Shown here: in pieces, positions 1 to 5,307 of the stretch
Layout: the number at the start of each line of letters is the position of its first letter
How positions within the stretch are numbered: the first letter of the stretch is position 1
Assembly: GCA_020348625.1 (NCBI GenBank)
Contig: CP070752.1
Location: forward strand, 47,240-52,546
DNA from: Deltaproteobacteria bacterium
GTDB lineage: Bacteria; Desulfobacterota; DSM-4660; Desulfatiglandales; B25-G16
Direction of reading: 5' to 3'
DNA: 5,307 nt
The notes under the pieces: generated by a model
Seen by the model: only the letters and a program-made list of their open reading frames with translations
Databases searched by the model: none
Told to the model about the DNA's origin: nothing
Translations under genes and position numbers: made by a program

Positions 1-414
1 CGTAACGCCGGCTTGCGACAAAAGATAAACGATCGGACACTCGACGCTATGGTTCACTCCGACAATGAGTTCTTACGGCAGAGGGCGTCCCTGCCCGGAT
101 ATCAGCCGATTTATGGCGCACCAGTACTGATCCTGCTTTCCGGGGCGGCGGATGCTCCCCACAGCCTGCGCAATACAGCACTTGCAGCGGAGAACATGCT
201 TCTTGAAGCGACTGGACTAGGCCTGGGATCGTGCTACCTCGTTAGCCCAACCTTGGCGTTAAATGGGGAGAGCAACCGTGATCTGGCACAAGAAGCAGGT
301 ATCCCTGATGGCTACGCGCTCCAGTGCGCAGTCATCGTGGGTTACGCAGCGGCTGAAGATAAGTTCACCGTTGGTGAGCGTACCAGGAAGGGCTCCGTAA
401 ACTACGTGGATTGA
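1..414 (+). CDS. Nitroreductase family protein, C-terminal part (5' end outside window)
   Basis: The frame is open from the first base of the window (R-N-A-G-L-R...) to a TGA at 412-414, so 137 C-terminal residues are visible and the start codon lies to the left. Nitroreductase-family enzymes are FMN-dependent NAD(P)H oxidoreductases, usually cytoplasmic homodimers. Many reduce nitro groups, quinones or other electron-poor substrates. The family signature seen is the helix and glycine-rich turn NMLLEATGLGLGSCYL (window residues about 65-80), which in known members helps form the FMN pocket and dimer interface. It is preceded by a hydrophobic strand after YGAPVLILL. The C-terminal strand LQCAVIVGY and the basic tail ending in NYVD are also typical. 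About 50-70 residues should be missing at the N-terminus, including the Arg/Ser FMN-phosphate contacts, so the substrate class and any N-terminal ferredoxin domain cannot be judged. The TTG at 13 is internal and not a likely start. Family assignment is firm; substrate is unknown. Confidence 0.9.
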   Translation, partial: RNAGLRQKINDRTLDAMVHSDNEFLRQRASLPGYQPIYGAPVLILLSGAADAPHSLRNTALAAENMLLEATGLGLGSCYLVSPTLALNGESNRDLAQEAGIPDGYALQCAVIVGYAAAEDKFTVGERTRKGSVNYVD

Positions 415-445
415 CGCCGCCTTACGCCTTGTAAACGAGAGCAGA

Positions 446-477
446 GGTGTCCGGAGGGAGTGCCCCCTGAGGACATT
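446..477. other. Imperfect hairpin between convergent genes
   Basis: Bases 446-452 pair with 471-477 (five Watson-Crick pairs plus two G-U), then, after a two-base internal mismatch, 455-458 (AGGG) pair with 465-468 (CCCT). The hairpin lies 31 bases after the nitroreductase stop and on the 3' side of the convergent mscS remnant, where a bidirectional terminator would be expected. No U-tract follows on either strand, so intrinsic termination is only a weak inference. Confidence 0.25.
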
Positions 478-562
478 CCCTTACAAAAATATCTGCATCC
501 AGAGAAGTCGTCCGAAAAACAGTTGCAGATTCCAAAACAAAAAACAGGTTGCACCTCGGTAA

Positions 563-1099
563 CTAAGTATCCTCCTCCTGTTTCACACTCAACTTCAATG
601 GGTTGATATCTTCGCCCCAGTAAACAGTAGTATGCGGGAAAGGAATTTCTATATTTTGGGCATCGAAAGCCATTTTGAGGCGTCTGCGGTATTCTCGCCC
701 GATGGTCCATTGCTGAATGGGCTTGGTCTTCAGGCGTGCTTTAATGACAAGTGCACTGTCGCCGAAACTATCAAGGCCAAATACTTCGATAGGTTCAATA
801 ATATCGGGGCCGAACTTCTCATCATTCTGGAGTTCATCACCCACTTGTTTCATTATTTCCATTACCTGATCAACGTTCTCTTTATAGGCCACGCCGATAT
901 CAAAAACCATGGCCGACCAGTCTTTGGTCATATTAGAAAGAGAGCTGATCTTACCATTCTGGAAGATGTGTACTGTCTCGCTAAAGTCGCGCAGTAGCCC
1001 TGGGCGAAGGCTGATCATCCCTGCAACAAGCTGCAGGGTATTCTGGCGAAGGCGAATAAGGCAGCCTCGGCGGAAATCCTCCTGGAAACTGGAAATCAC
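563..1099 (-). pseudogene. Truncated MscS-type mechanosensitive channel (soluble domain only)
   Basis: This reading frame encodes 178 residues from a GTG at 1099. They match the cytoplasmic part of small-conductance mechanosensitive channels, which open under membrane tension to release solutes during hypo-osmotic shock. The beta domain runs from about residue 6 to 72: FQEDFRRG at the place of the usual FED-F--GD, then LLRDFSETVHIFQNG where the family has LRD-dGtvhiIPNG, then SNMTKDWS and IGVAY. The alpha/beta domain follows, ending in FDAQNIEIPFPHTTVYWGED, the typical MscS C-terminal strand (residues 145-164). The pore-lining helix TM3 and all other membrane segments are missing. Upstream the same frame has only seven more codons before a TAA at 1118-1120. 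No Shine-Dalgarno sequence precedes the GTG. Two normally well-kept positions are changed (GD to GC, IPNG to FQNG). These facts point to a decayed gene. The C-terminal half is still well preserved, so the truncation may be fairly recent. A sequencing frameshift further upstream is possible, but no clear TM3 glycine/alanine pattern was found there. Confidence 0.72.
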
Positions 1100-1291
1100 T
1101 GGGACCGGGCAAATCAGTTAATTTGGTTCATTAGTTGCCAACCTCCACATCTTGTGATAACCAGGCTGAAAATTAGCTACTGCTATCACACCCACAAAAC
1201 AAAACCTCGGAATCTCAAAATATTCCAGTTGAAACATAGCAAAAGGTTAGATAATATCTAATCAGCCACTTTGGCACGAAGCAGCAACTCC

Positions 1292-1320
1292 TTGACCTTA
1301 GGAACTCACCCCAATATATT
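1292..1320 (+). promoter_or_regulatory. Sigma-70-like promoter for the small membrane protein gene
   Basis: A -35 box TTGACC (1292-1297) is followed after exactly 17 bp by a -10 box TATATT (1315-1320). Each box is one base away from the consensus. Transcription would begin near 1327, giving a leader of about 90 nt before the ATG at 1418. A second -10-like sequence, TATGAT at 1356-1361, has no matching -35 box. The promoter faces the only plus-strand gene nearby. Confidence 0.5.
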
Positions 1321-1322
1321 GG
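1311..1322. promoter_or_regulatory. Perfect 12-bp palindrome over the -10 box (candidate operator)
   Basis: CCAATATATTGG reads the same on both strands and fully contains the predicted -10 box TATATT. A dimeric repressor bound here would block RNA polymerase. Short AT-centred palindromes can also occur by chance, and no regulator gene lies in the window, so the operator role is inference from position and symmetry alone. Confidence 0.35.
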
Positions 1323-1400
1323 AGGCCTACCATATCCTTTCGGATCTAAAAAGATTATGATAACAATGCGATAAGTGATTAAGTAAAAATGAAAAATGAA

Positions 1401-1408
1401 AGGGGTGA
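1401..1408 (+). promoter_or_regulatory. Ribosome binding site for the 68-residue protein
   Basis: AGGGGTGA resembles the consensus AGGAGGTGA and ends nine bases before the ATG at 1418. It supports both the start choice and the view that this short frame is translated. Confidence 0.65.
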
Positions 1409-1417
1409 GAAATAGTT

Positions 1418-1624
1418 ATGCTCCCATTACTATTCATCCTGCTGGTTGTCGCACTTAGCATATTCATCAGTTTTAGCCTCACAGAGAAAGTCACATGGTT
1501 TACCTACTATATAGGGATAATGTCAGGTCTCCTGATAAGCGGAATTGTGCTTGAGTTCTCGAATAGGCGAAGGAGAAAGCGTGAGCAGGAGCTCAGGGAG
1601 AAATCTAAAAAGCCATTTTTCTAG
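1418..1624 (+). CDS. Small two-helix membrane protein, unknown function
   Basis: I do not recognise the family. The 68-residue product has two hydrophobic segments, about residues 2-21 (LPLLFILLVVALSIFISFSL) and 26-46 (starting VTWFTYYIGI). They are joined by a short polar turn, TEKV. A strongly basic, charged tail follows (RRRRKREQELREKSKK, about 50-65), probably a short helix. By the positive-inside rule both ends should be cytoplasmic, making a membrane hairpin. There is no cleavable signal peptide pattern and no cysteine or histidine that would suggest metal binding. A good Shine-Dalgarno sequence and an upstream promoter with a palindrome argue that it is a real, separately transcribed gene. 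The nearest plus-strand gene downstream begins more than 640 bp later, so it appears monocistronic. It resembles short membrane proteins often found as solitary stress or regulatory genes, but no function can be assigned. Confidence 0.72.
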   Translation: MLPLLFILLVVALSIFISFSLTEKVTWFTYYIGIMSGLLISGIVLEFSNRRRRKREQELREKSKKPFF

Positions 1625-2205
1625 CAGCGTCAATCATCTCCCCGGTCAACCCCTCCAACGATTAGGCTAAGCAATTGTAGCCCTATTCTTCATGGGAAAT
1701 AGTGGCCGAGTTCTTTGGCCATTAAATCATCGCCCCGGAAGCGGAAATTACAGTGTTCGTGTAATGGTGCTGGATGATATTAGGGGCGTTTCCCCGTATC
1801 TTAACACGGTGCTTGATGATCCCTGATATGATTACACCAATCATGTCTTAATCGGCTCCGAAAACAAGATACGATATGCCCTTCGTCCCCAAGAAATCCA
1901 CGTTGCCGTGCTTGCCGACCGATCCAATGTGTCAGATATTTCGAAATCCTTTCCCCAGACTAATTGTACGAAGTGCGGCTATCCCACTGAAAAAAATCAA
2001 ACTCCCTGATGGACTAATGGGGCCTCTGCCTGATACTGTTAGAATAACGATGGTTGACACTACGCCACCCGGCTCTAGCCCTTCGGCAAGCCCGGATCTC
2101 TTGTGGCCGCTAAACAGTAGAATCGTGTTAATCAAAGAAAGATTCATCTCTTGACTCAGGCTCAGGGAAATAGTGTGTTGAATCATATGAGATTATCATT
2201 ATGTT

Positions 2206-2211
2206 TATAAT
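2206..2211 (+). promoter_or_regulatory. Perfect -10 box upstream of the radical SAM gene
   Basis: TATAAT lies 57 bases before the ATG at 2269. No good -35 hexamer stands 16-18 bp upstream; the nearest TTGA-like hexamer, TTGAAT (2178-2183), is 22 bp away. The expected -35 place overlaps an interrupted palindrome (AATCATATGA-g-ATT, 2181-2194), so the promoter may need an activator or be weak. Assignment rests on the hexamer and position only. Confidence 0.4.
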
Positions 2212-2254
2212 ATCAAAGTCTTTTCAGTTGGGAAAAAGAGAAAGAAGTGACATT

Positions 2255-2259
2255 GAAGG
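2255..2259 (+). promoter_or_regulatory. Ribosome binding site for the radical SAM gene
   Basis: GAAGG ends nine bases before the ATG at 2269, a normal spacing. It fixes that ATG as the start rather than the in-frame ATG at residue 15. Confidence 0.6.
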
Positions 2260-2268
2260 TTAGGCATA

Positions 2269-3342
2269 ATGTACAAAGACATAATAGGACCGTATTCTTT
2301 TGAAGTGGGGATGTATCGGCCGCCGAGCGAAGGGGGAAGCTATTCCCTGCTGCTCAGGTTTACGCGTAATTGTCCCTGGAATAAATGCACCTTTTGCGGC
2401 ATGTACAAGCAGCAGAAATTCTCCTTGAGATCGGTGGAAGAAATCAAAGAAGATATCAACTCCATCGCCGGCCTGTGCATGGAGATGCAGGATATTGCAA
2501 GAGATCTGGGGTATGAGGGCGTCATAAACAGAGACGTTATCTACCGGATCGTTGAAAAATATCCTTACTCAAGTACCAGCCATGGTTTCGGCATGATTCT
2601 GAACTGGATCTCTTCCGGGGCGAAAACCGTGTTTTTACAGGACGCAAACAGCCTGATAATGGGGACCGACAACCTGGTGGAGGTTTTGCAGTATCTGAGG
2701 GACACGTTTCCTGCCATTGAGCGGGTGACCACCTATGCCCGCTCAAAGACCCTGTTTCGCAAAACCCAAGAAGAATTGAACCGCATCCGGCAAGCGGGGC
2801 TGGACCGTCTGCACGTCGGGTTGGAGTCAGGGGATAATGAAGTGCTGAAAAGGATCAAAAAAGGGGTTACGCCGGAAGAGCATATTGAAGGCGGCCAAAA
2901 GGCAATGAAAGCCGGATTTCAGCTATCCGAATACTGGATGCCCGGACTTGCGGGCAAGCAACGGTGGGAGAACCACGCCAGGCATACGGCCCATGTCTTA
3001 AACAGTATCAATCCACATTATATCCGCACAAGGCCCTTCAGTCCCTGGCCTGCGACTCCGATATATGGCGAATACGAACGAGAAGAGCTTACCCTGCTGA
3101 CCCCTGAGGAACAGCTGGAGGAGTTAAAGCTGATGGTGCAGGAGCTGGACGTGACTTCAAAACTCTGTTTTGACCACGCCAACAATTACTGGACCGACAA
3201 AGATGGACAGCTTCTATTTACCCACAGCTATGAAGGGTATCAGATGCCTGAAAAGAAACAGAAAGTCCTGGAAATTATCGATAAAGGCATTATCGCAAAT
3301 AAAGGCAGGTCTGAATATGGGCATATACAGATGTTTTCGTAA
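2269..3342 (+). CDS. Radical SAM protein with CX4CX2C cluster motif
   Basis: This is a complete 357-residue protein. Radical SAM enzymes use a [4Fe-4S] cluster to cleave S-adenosylmethionine reductively, forming a 5'-deoxyadenosyl radical. The cluster motif is C35-PWNK-C40-TF-C43, preceded by the beta-1 strand SLLLRFTRN. It has four residues between the first two cysteines instead of the usual three; from memory this spacing is shared by a group of uncharacterised COG1032-like proteins with a C-x4-CTFC-x-MYK motif. Further barrel strands are TVFLQDANSLI (120-130) and the segment RLHVGLESGDNEVLKRIKKG (180-199), which matches the GLES strand of Elp3/HemN/COG1032-type enzymes. YWMPGLAGK (222-230) is a typical later strand, and INPHYIRTRPFSPWPATPIY (247-266) another. 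No B12-binding or SPASM domain and no extra Cys-rich cluster motif is seen. The C-terminal part (270-357) is acidic and helical, probably family-specific. It is a single gene with its own ribosome binding site, converging on the flavoenzyme gene 111 bp downstream. Substrate is unknown; superfamily is certain. Confidence 0.92.
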   Translation: MYKDIIGPYSFEVGMYRPPSEGGSYSLLLRFTRNCPWNKCTFCGMYKQQKFSLRSVEEIKEDINSIAGLCMEMQDIARDLGYEGVINRDVIYRIVEKYPYSSTSHGFGMILNWISSGAKTVFLQDANSLIMGTDNLVEVLQYLRDTFPAIERVTTYARSKTLFRKTQEELNRIRQAGLDRLHVGLESGDNEVLKRIKKGVTPEEHIEGGQKAMKAGFQLSEYWMPGLAGKQRWENHARHTAHVLNSINPHYIRTRPFSPWPATPIYGEYEREELTLLTPEEQLEELKLMVQELDVTSKLCFDHANNYWTDKDGQLLFTHSYEGYQMPEKKQKVLEIIDKGIIANKGRSEYGHIQMFS

Positions 3343-3453
3343 CCTAAACGGAATAAGCTTTACTTCCCTCGCTTCATTGCCTTCCTCCTCCAGCCTGGAA
3401 CGCAAATCGCGATTCTATAGCCTAACATCAGCTTTGCCGGTTTCGAAGTCGGG

Positions 3454-5307
3454 TTATAAGGTAGAGGCGATGCTGAAAGCACTCCGCATTGCTTTCTGTA
3501 TGTTGCCCGGGACATCGCAATCGCCGATTATATAGAATCTGTCGGCGGCATCATGAAACTTTAGCGCAAGGTCATTCCTGGGCTTCATACCCACGGCGAT
3601 AACCACGCTGCCGGCCTCGATGGTATGCTCCGCGCCGTCGGCGCTCGTATAGGTTACCCTATTTTCTCCAATGCCAGTGCAACGCGCCTGCAAAATATAA
3701 TTGAAGTCTGGAAGCTCCTCCCATGCGTCCCGAAACATGCTGTAGAAATGGATTGGCGGAGCATCCGGCGCGAGCATATCCAGCATCTCCAGCAAAGTGA
3801 CTTTGTGTCCCTTCTCGGCCAGATGCATCCCGGTTTCTACCCCGACTTCTCCACCGCCGATAACCACAACCTTCTCTGCCAAGGTATCCCCGTTTTCGTA
3901 AACATCTACGGCAAACACTACATTTTTACTGTCTACTCCGGTAATCCCGGGAACAATGGGTTCTGCACCCACGGCAACAAGTACCGCATCGTATTTCTCT
4001 TTTTTAAGTATTTCAGGGGTTGCCTCTGTATTCAGAAGTACCTTAACCTTGGCCTTTTGAACTTGCTGGATGAGGTAGTCTTTAAACTCTCTTTGTGGCC
4101 ACTTGAAGGAAACGTTATTGGTCGTATTCAGGAGTCCACCCAGGGCGCTGCTTTTCTCGTATAGCATCACATCGTGCCCTCTACCGGCCGCTATCAAGCT
4201 TGCTTCCATGCCCGCCGGACCGCCACCAACAACGGCAACCTTCTTTTTGTCAGTGGGAGGCTGAATCATCCTTCCAATCTTATGTTCCAACCCCCATGTG
4301 GGATTGACAGAGCAAACACTGGTGAGCGGGTCGGCGTTGCTGCTCCTCAGGCACTTATTGCACCTGATGCAGGGCACAACATCCTCATTTCTGCCTTCGT
4401 ATGCCAAACGACCGTAATCCGGGTTGCTTATCCAGCCTCTGGCCATGGCGATGAAATCCGCTTTCCCTGAGGCAATAACATCCTCGGAAGTATCCAGGTC
4501 CAGATATCCACCCACGGTCGCCACCGCGATATCGGCACCGCTTTTTTTAACAGCTTCCGCCATATAGAGATAGGGTGTGCGCTCAGGGGTATAGTAGCTA
4601 GGGTGGGCTATTTCGATATCACTTGCCCGTATCTGAAGCATGTCGATGTGACCAGCAAACATCCTGGCCAGTTCAATGGTTTCCTCCAGGGTTCTCCCAC
4701 CCGGTGGTTCGCTGCCACTTATGCTAGCTTCAATGAGAAAGTCTTTTCCGCATTCTTGCTTGATTCGGTCAGCAACCATCAGCGGAAAACGAGCCTGATT
4801 TTCCAGGCTTCCTCCATATTCGTCGGTCCTTTTATTGGTGAGCCAGGATAGGAATCTACCAAGTATAGTAAACCGGTAGGCCATGTGCAGGTACACCATA
4901 TCGAAGCCCACCAGTTTCATCATGGCTGCTTGACGCACAAAATCCTCAGCCACTTCGTCCAGTACATCCAAGGGAACTTCTTTGCCCACCCTCGGGGTAT
5001 TCATACCTATGTCTATAGTGGGGATTCCAGTACTGACGTCGTACTTAAGCGGTACGTACCCGCCAATTTGCATTGATGCCCTGGCGCCATAGAAATGTAT
5101 AGCCTCAGTAAGCTGGGAGAGGTAAGTCTGGCAATGAGTATCGTATATATCAAAGCTGTCCGGGAGTATAGTGGTCGAAGAAAACGACTCTACTTCATTA
5201 TCGGGTATCACGTGTGGCATGCCGACTCCTGAGCAGGTGACCAGGGCGGCGCCGTTTTTGGCTTTATTGGCATAGTGGGTTATCAGCGCCTCTGTAGGAT
5301 ATGTTTC
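3454..5307 (-). CDS. NADH:flavin oxidoreductase, OYE/TMADH/dienoyl-CoA reductase type (N-terminus outside window)
   Basis: The frame is open from the right edge to a TAA at 3454-3456, 617 residues in all. The ATG at 5220 is internal, because the 29 codons before it (including PTEALITHYANKAKNGAALV) continue the OYE barrel; about 30-45 residues, including the first FMN contacts, are missing. Numbering from that Met: an FMN-binding TIM barrel (to about 275) with NKRTDEYGGSLENQARF at 129-145; a [4Fe-4S] motif C284-C287-C290-C303; then an FAD part with VAVVGGGPAG at 328-337; an inserted NAD(P)H-binding Rossmann fold, VVVIGGGEVG at 451-460; and a closing FAD motif IIGDCD at 564-569. This is the trimethylamine dehydrogenase/FadH architecture, in which electrons pass from a nicotinamide or FAD site through Fe-S to FMN and reduce or oxidise the substrate. 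Cysteine spacing (x2, x2, x12) matches trimethylamine dehydrogenase rather than E. coli FadH (x2, x3, x11). The usual HGAHGY active-site segment is replaced by MAYRFT (113-118), so neither substrate can be assumed. Enoate, dienoyl-CoA, steroid/bile-acid enone and aromatic substrates are all possible. Cytoplasmic, with no signal peptide visible. Confidence 0.92.
   Translation of the reverse strand, partial: ETYPTEALITHYANKAKNGAALVTCSGVGMPHVIPDNEVESFSSTTILPDSFDIYDTHCQTYLSQLTEAIHFYGARASMQIGGYVPLKYDVSTGIPTIDIGMNTPRVGKEVPLDVLDEVAEDFVRQAAMMKLVGFDMVYLHMAYRFTILGRFLSWLTNKRTDEYGGSLENQARFPLMVADRIKQECGKDFLIEASISGSEPPGGRTLEETIELARMFAGHIDMLQIRASDIEIAHPSYYTPERTPYLYMAEAVKKSGADIAVATVGGYLDLDTSEDVIASGKADFIAMARGWISNPDYGRLAYEGRNEDVVPCIRCNKCLRSSNADPLTSVCSVNPTWGLEHKIGRMIQPPTDKKKVAVVGGGPAGMEASLIAAGRGHDVMLYEKSSALGGLLNTTNNVSFKWPQREFKDYLIQQVQKAKVKVLLNTEATPEILKKEKYDAVLVAVGAEPIVPGITGVDSKNVVFAVDVYENGDTLAEKVVVIGGGEVGVETGMHLAEKGHKVTLLEMLDMLAPDAPPIHFYSMFRDAWEELPDFNYILQARCTGIGENRVTYTSADGAEHTIEAGSVVIAVGMKPRNDLALKFHDAADRFYIIGDCDVPGNIQKAMRSAFSIASTL

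Larger units (their letters stand above)
1118..1417. other. Non-coding stretch between mscS remnant and small membrane protein
   Basis: About 300 bp without a convincing gene. On the minus strand, in the same frame as the mscS remnant, a 39-codon open stretch (1237 down to a TAA at 1118-1120) contains the hydrophobic run FVGVIAVANF. It could be a scrambled remnant of the channel's membrane part, but it has no ribosome binding site and does not align well with TM3. The right half holds a plus-strand promoter and palindrome, annotated separately, and then an A-rich leader up to the start at 1418. Confidence 0.5.
1625..2268. other. Long gap without a convincing gene; possible decayed coding sequence
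   Basis: About 640 bp. Several moderate open frames overlap on both strands here (plus 1876-2154; minus 1932-2186), but none has a ribosome binding site, a recognisable domain or protein-like composition. The frame that reads most like protein is on the plus strand from an ATG at 1692. It gives 44 residues including SVRVMVLDDIRGVSPYL, meets a TGA at 1824-1826, then stays open to another TGA at 2007-2009. The first part resembles the start of a response-regulator receiver domain (hydrophobic strand followed by DD). The second part ends with NCTKCGYPT, a CX2CG motif. These hints are weak and may be chance. Base pairs 1701-1707 and 1717-1723 form a small stem (one G-U pair) around a nine-base loop, without a U-tract. 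I read the stretch as intergenic or pseudogene sequence. Confidence 0.4.

Noticed and set aside
632..1121. Plus-strand open frames across the mscS remnant
   Set aside because: They lie antisense to a stretch whose minus-strand translation clearly matches the MscS soluble domain.
1118..1237. 39-residue minus-strand open frame in frame with the mscS remnant
   Set aside because: No ribosome binding site, and its hydrophobic run does not align convincingly with MscS TM3.
1876..2154. 92-residue plus-strand open frame in the long gap
   Set aside because: No ribosome binding site, no recognisable domain, proline-rich and irregular composition, and it overlaps an open frame on the other strand. Probably chance.
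1932..2186. 84-residue minus-strand open frame in the long gap
   Set aside because: No ribosome binding site or known motif; its stretches do not form a convincing membrane or soluble fold and it mirrors the plus-strand frames.
3343..3453. Terminator between the convergent radical SAM and flavoenzyme genes
   Set aside because: The 111-bp gap holds only a short ATCGCGAT palindrome and no stem followed by a T-run on either strand.
3625..5076. Four plus-strand open frames antisense to the flavin oxidoreductase gene (3625-4164, 4174-4470, 4603-4851, 4885-5076)
   Set aside because: The minus-strand product has continuous domain structure and conserved motifs throughout; the antisense frames have no start signals or motifs.
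1..5307. tRNA or rRNA genes, CRISPR repeats, insertion-sequence ends, attachment sites
   Set aside because: No cloverleaf or rRNA-like stretches, regularly spaced repeats, transposase fragments or paired terminal inverted repeats were seen on reading both strands.

Overview
The window looks like a stretch of an anaerobic bacterial chromosome of moderate G+C. It is rich in redox enzymes: a flavin nitroreductase, a radical SAM protein and a large flavin/Fe-S oxidoreductase of the Old Yellow Enzyme (OYE)/trimethylamine dehydrogenase/2,4-dienoyl-CoA reductase type. That mix is typical of strictly anaerobic Firmicutes, Desulfobacterota or Dehalococcoidia-like lineages. Nothing here fixes the taxon. 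No rRNA, tRNA, CRISPR array, transposase or phage gene was seen.

Layout, left to right. (1) Bases 1-414, plus strand: the 3' part of a nitroreductase-family gene that enters from the left edge. (2) Bases 563-1099, minus strand: a gene remnant encoding the soluble part of an MscS-type mechanosensitive channel. Its membrane segments are absent and the frame is closed by stops upstream, so it is most likely a pseudogene. It converges with the nitroreductase gene. (3) Bases 1118-1417: a non-coding stretch with a good sigma-70-like promoter whose -10 box lies inside a perfect 12-bp palindrome. (4) Bases 1418-1624, plus strand: a 68-residue two-helix membrane protein of unknown function. (5) Bases 1625-2268: about 640 bp with no convincing gene. 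One interrupted reading frame may be decayed coding sequence. A perfect TATAAT box sits near its right end. (6) Bases 2269-3342, plus strand: an intact radical SAM protein with a CX4CX2C cluster motif. (7) Bases 3454-5307, minus strand: the OYE-type oxidoreductase, converging on the radical SAM gene. Its N-terminus lies beyond the right edge.

The genes do not form one operon. Orientation alternates (+, -, +, +, -) and every gene has a sizeable gap on each side. The sequence gives no evidence that they share a pathway. With a truncated channel gene and two poorly coding gaps, bases 415-2268 read as a slowly decaying accessory region between metabolic genes. I found no clear novel multi-gene system. 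The most interesting points are the palindrome-controlled small membrane protein and the altered active-site segment of the OYE-type enzyme.
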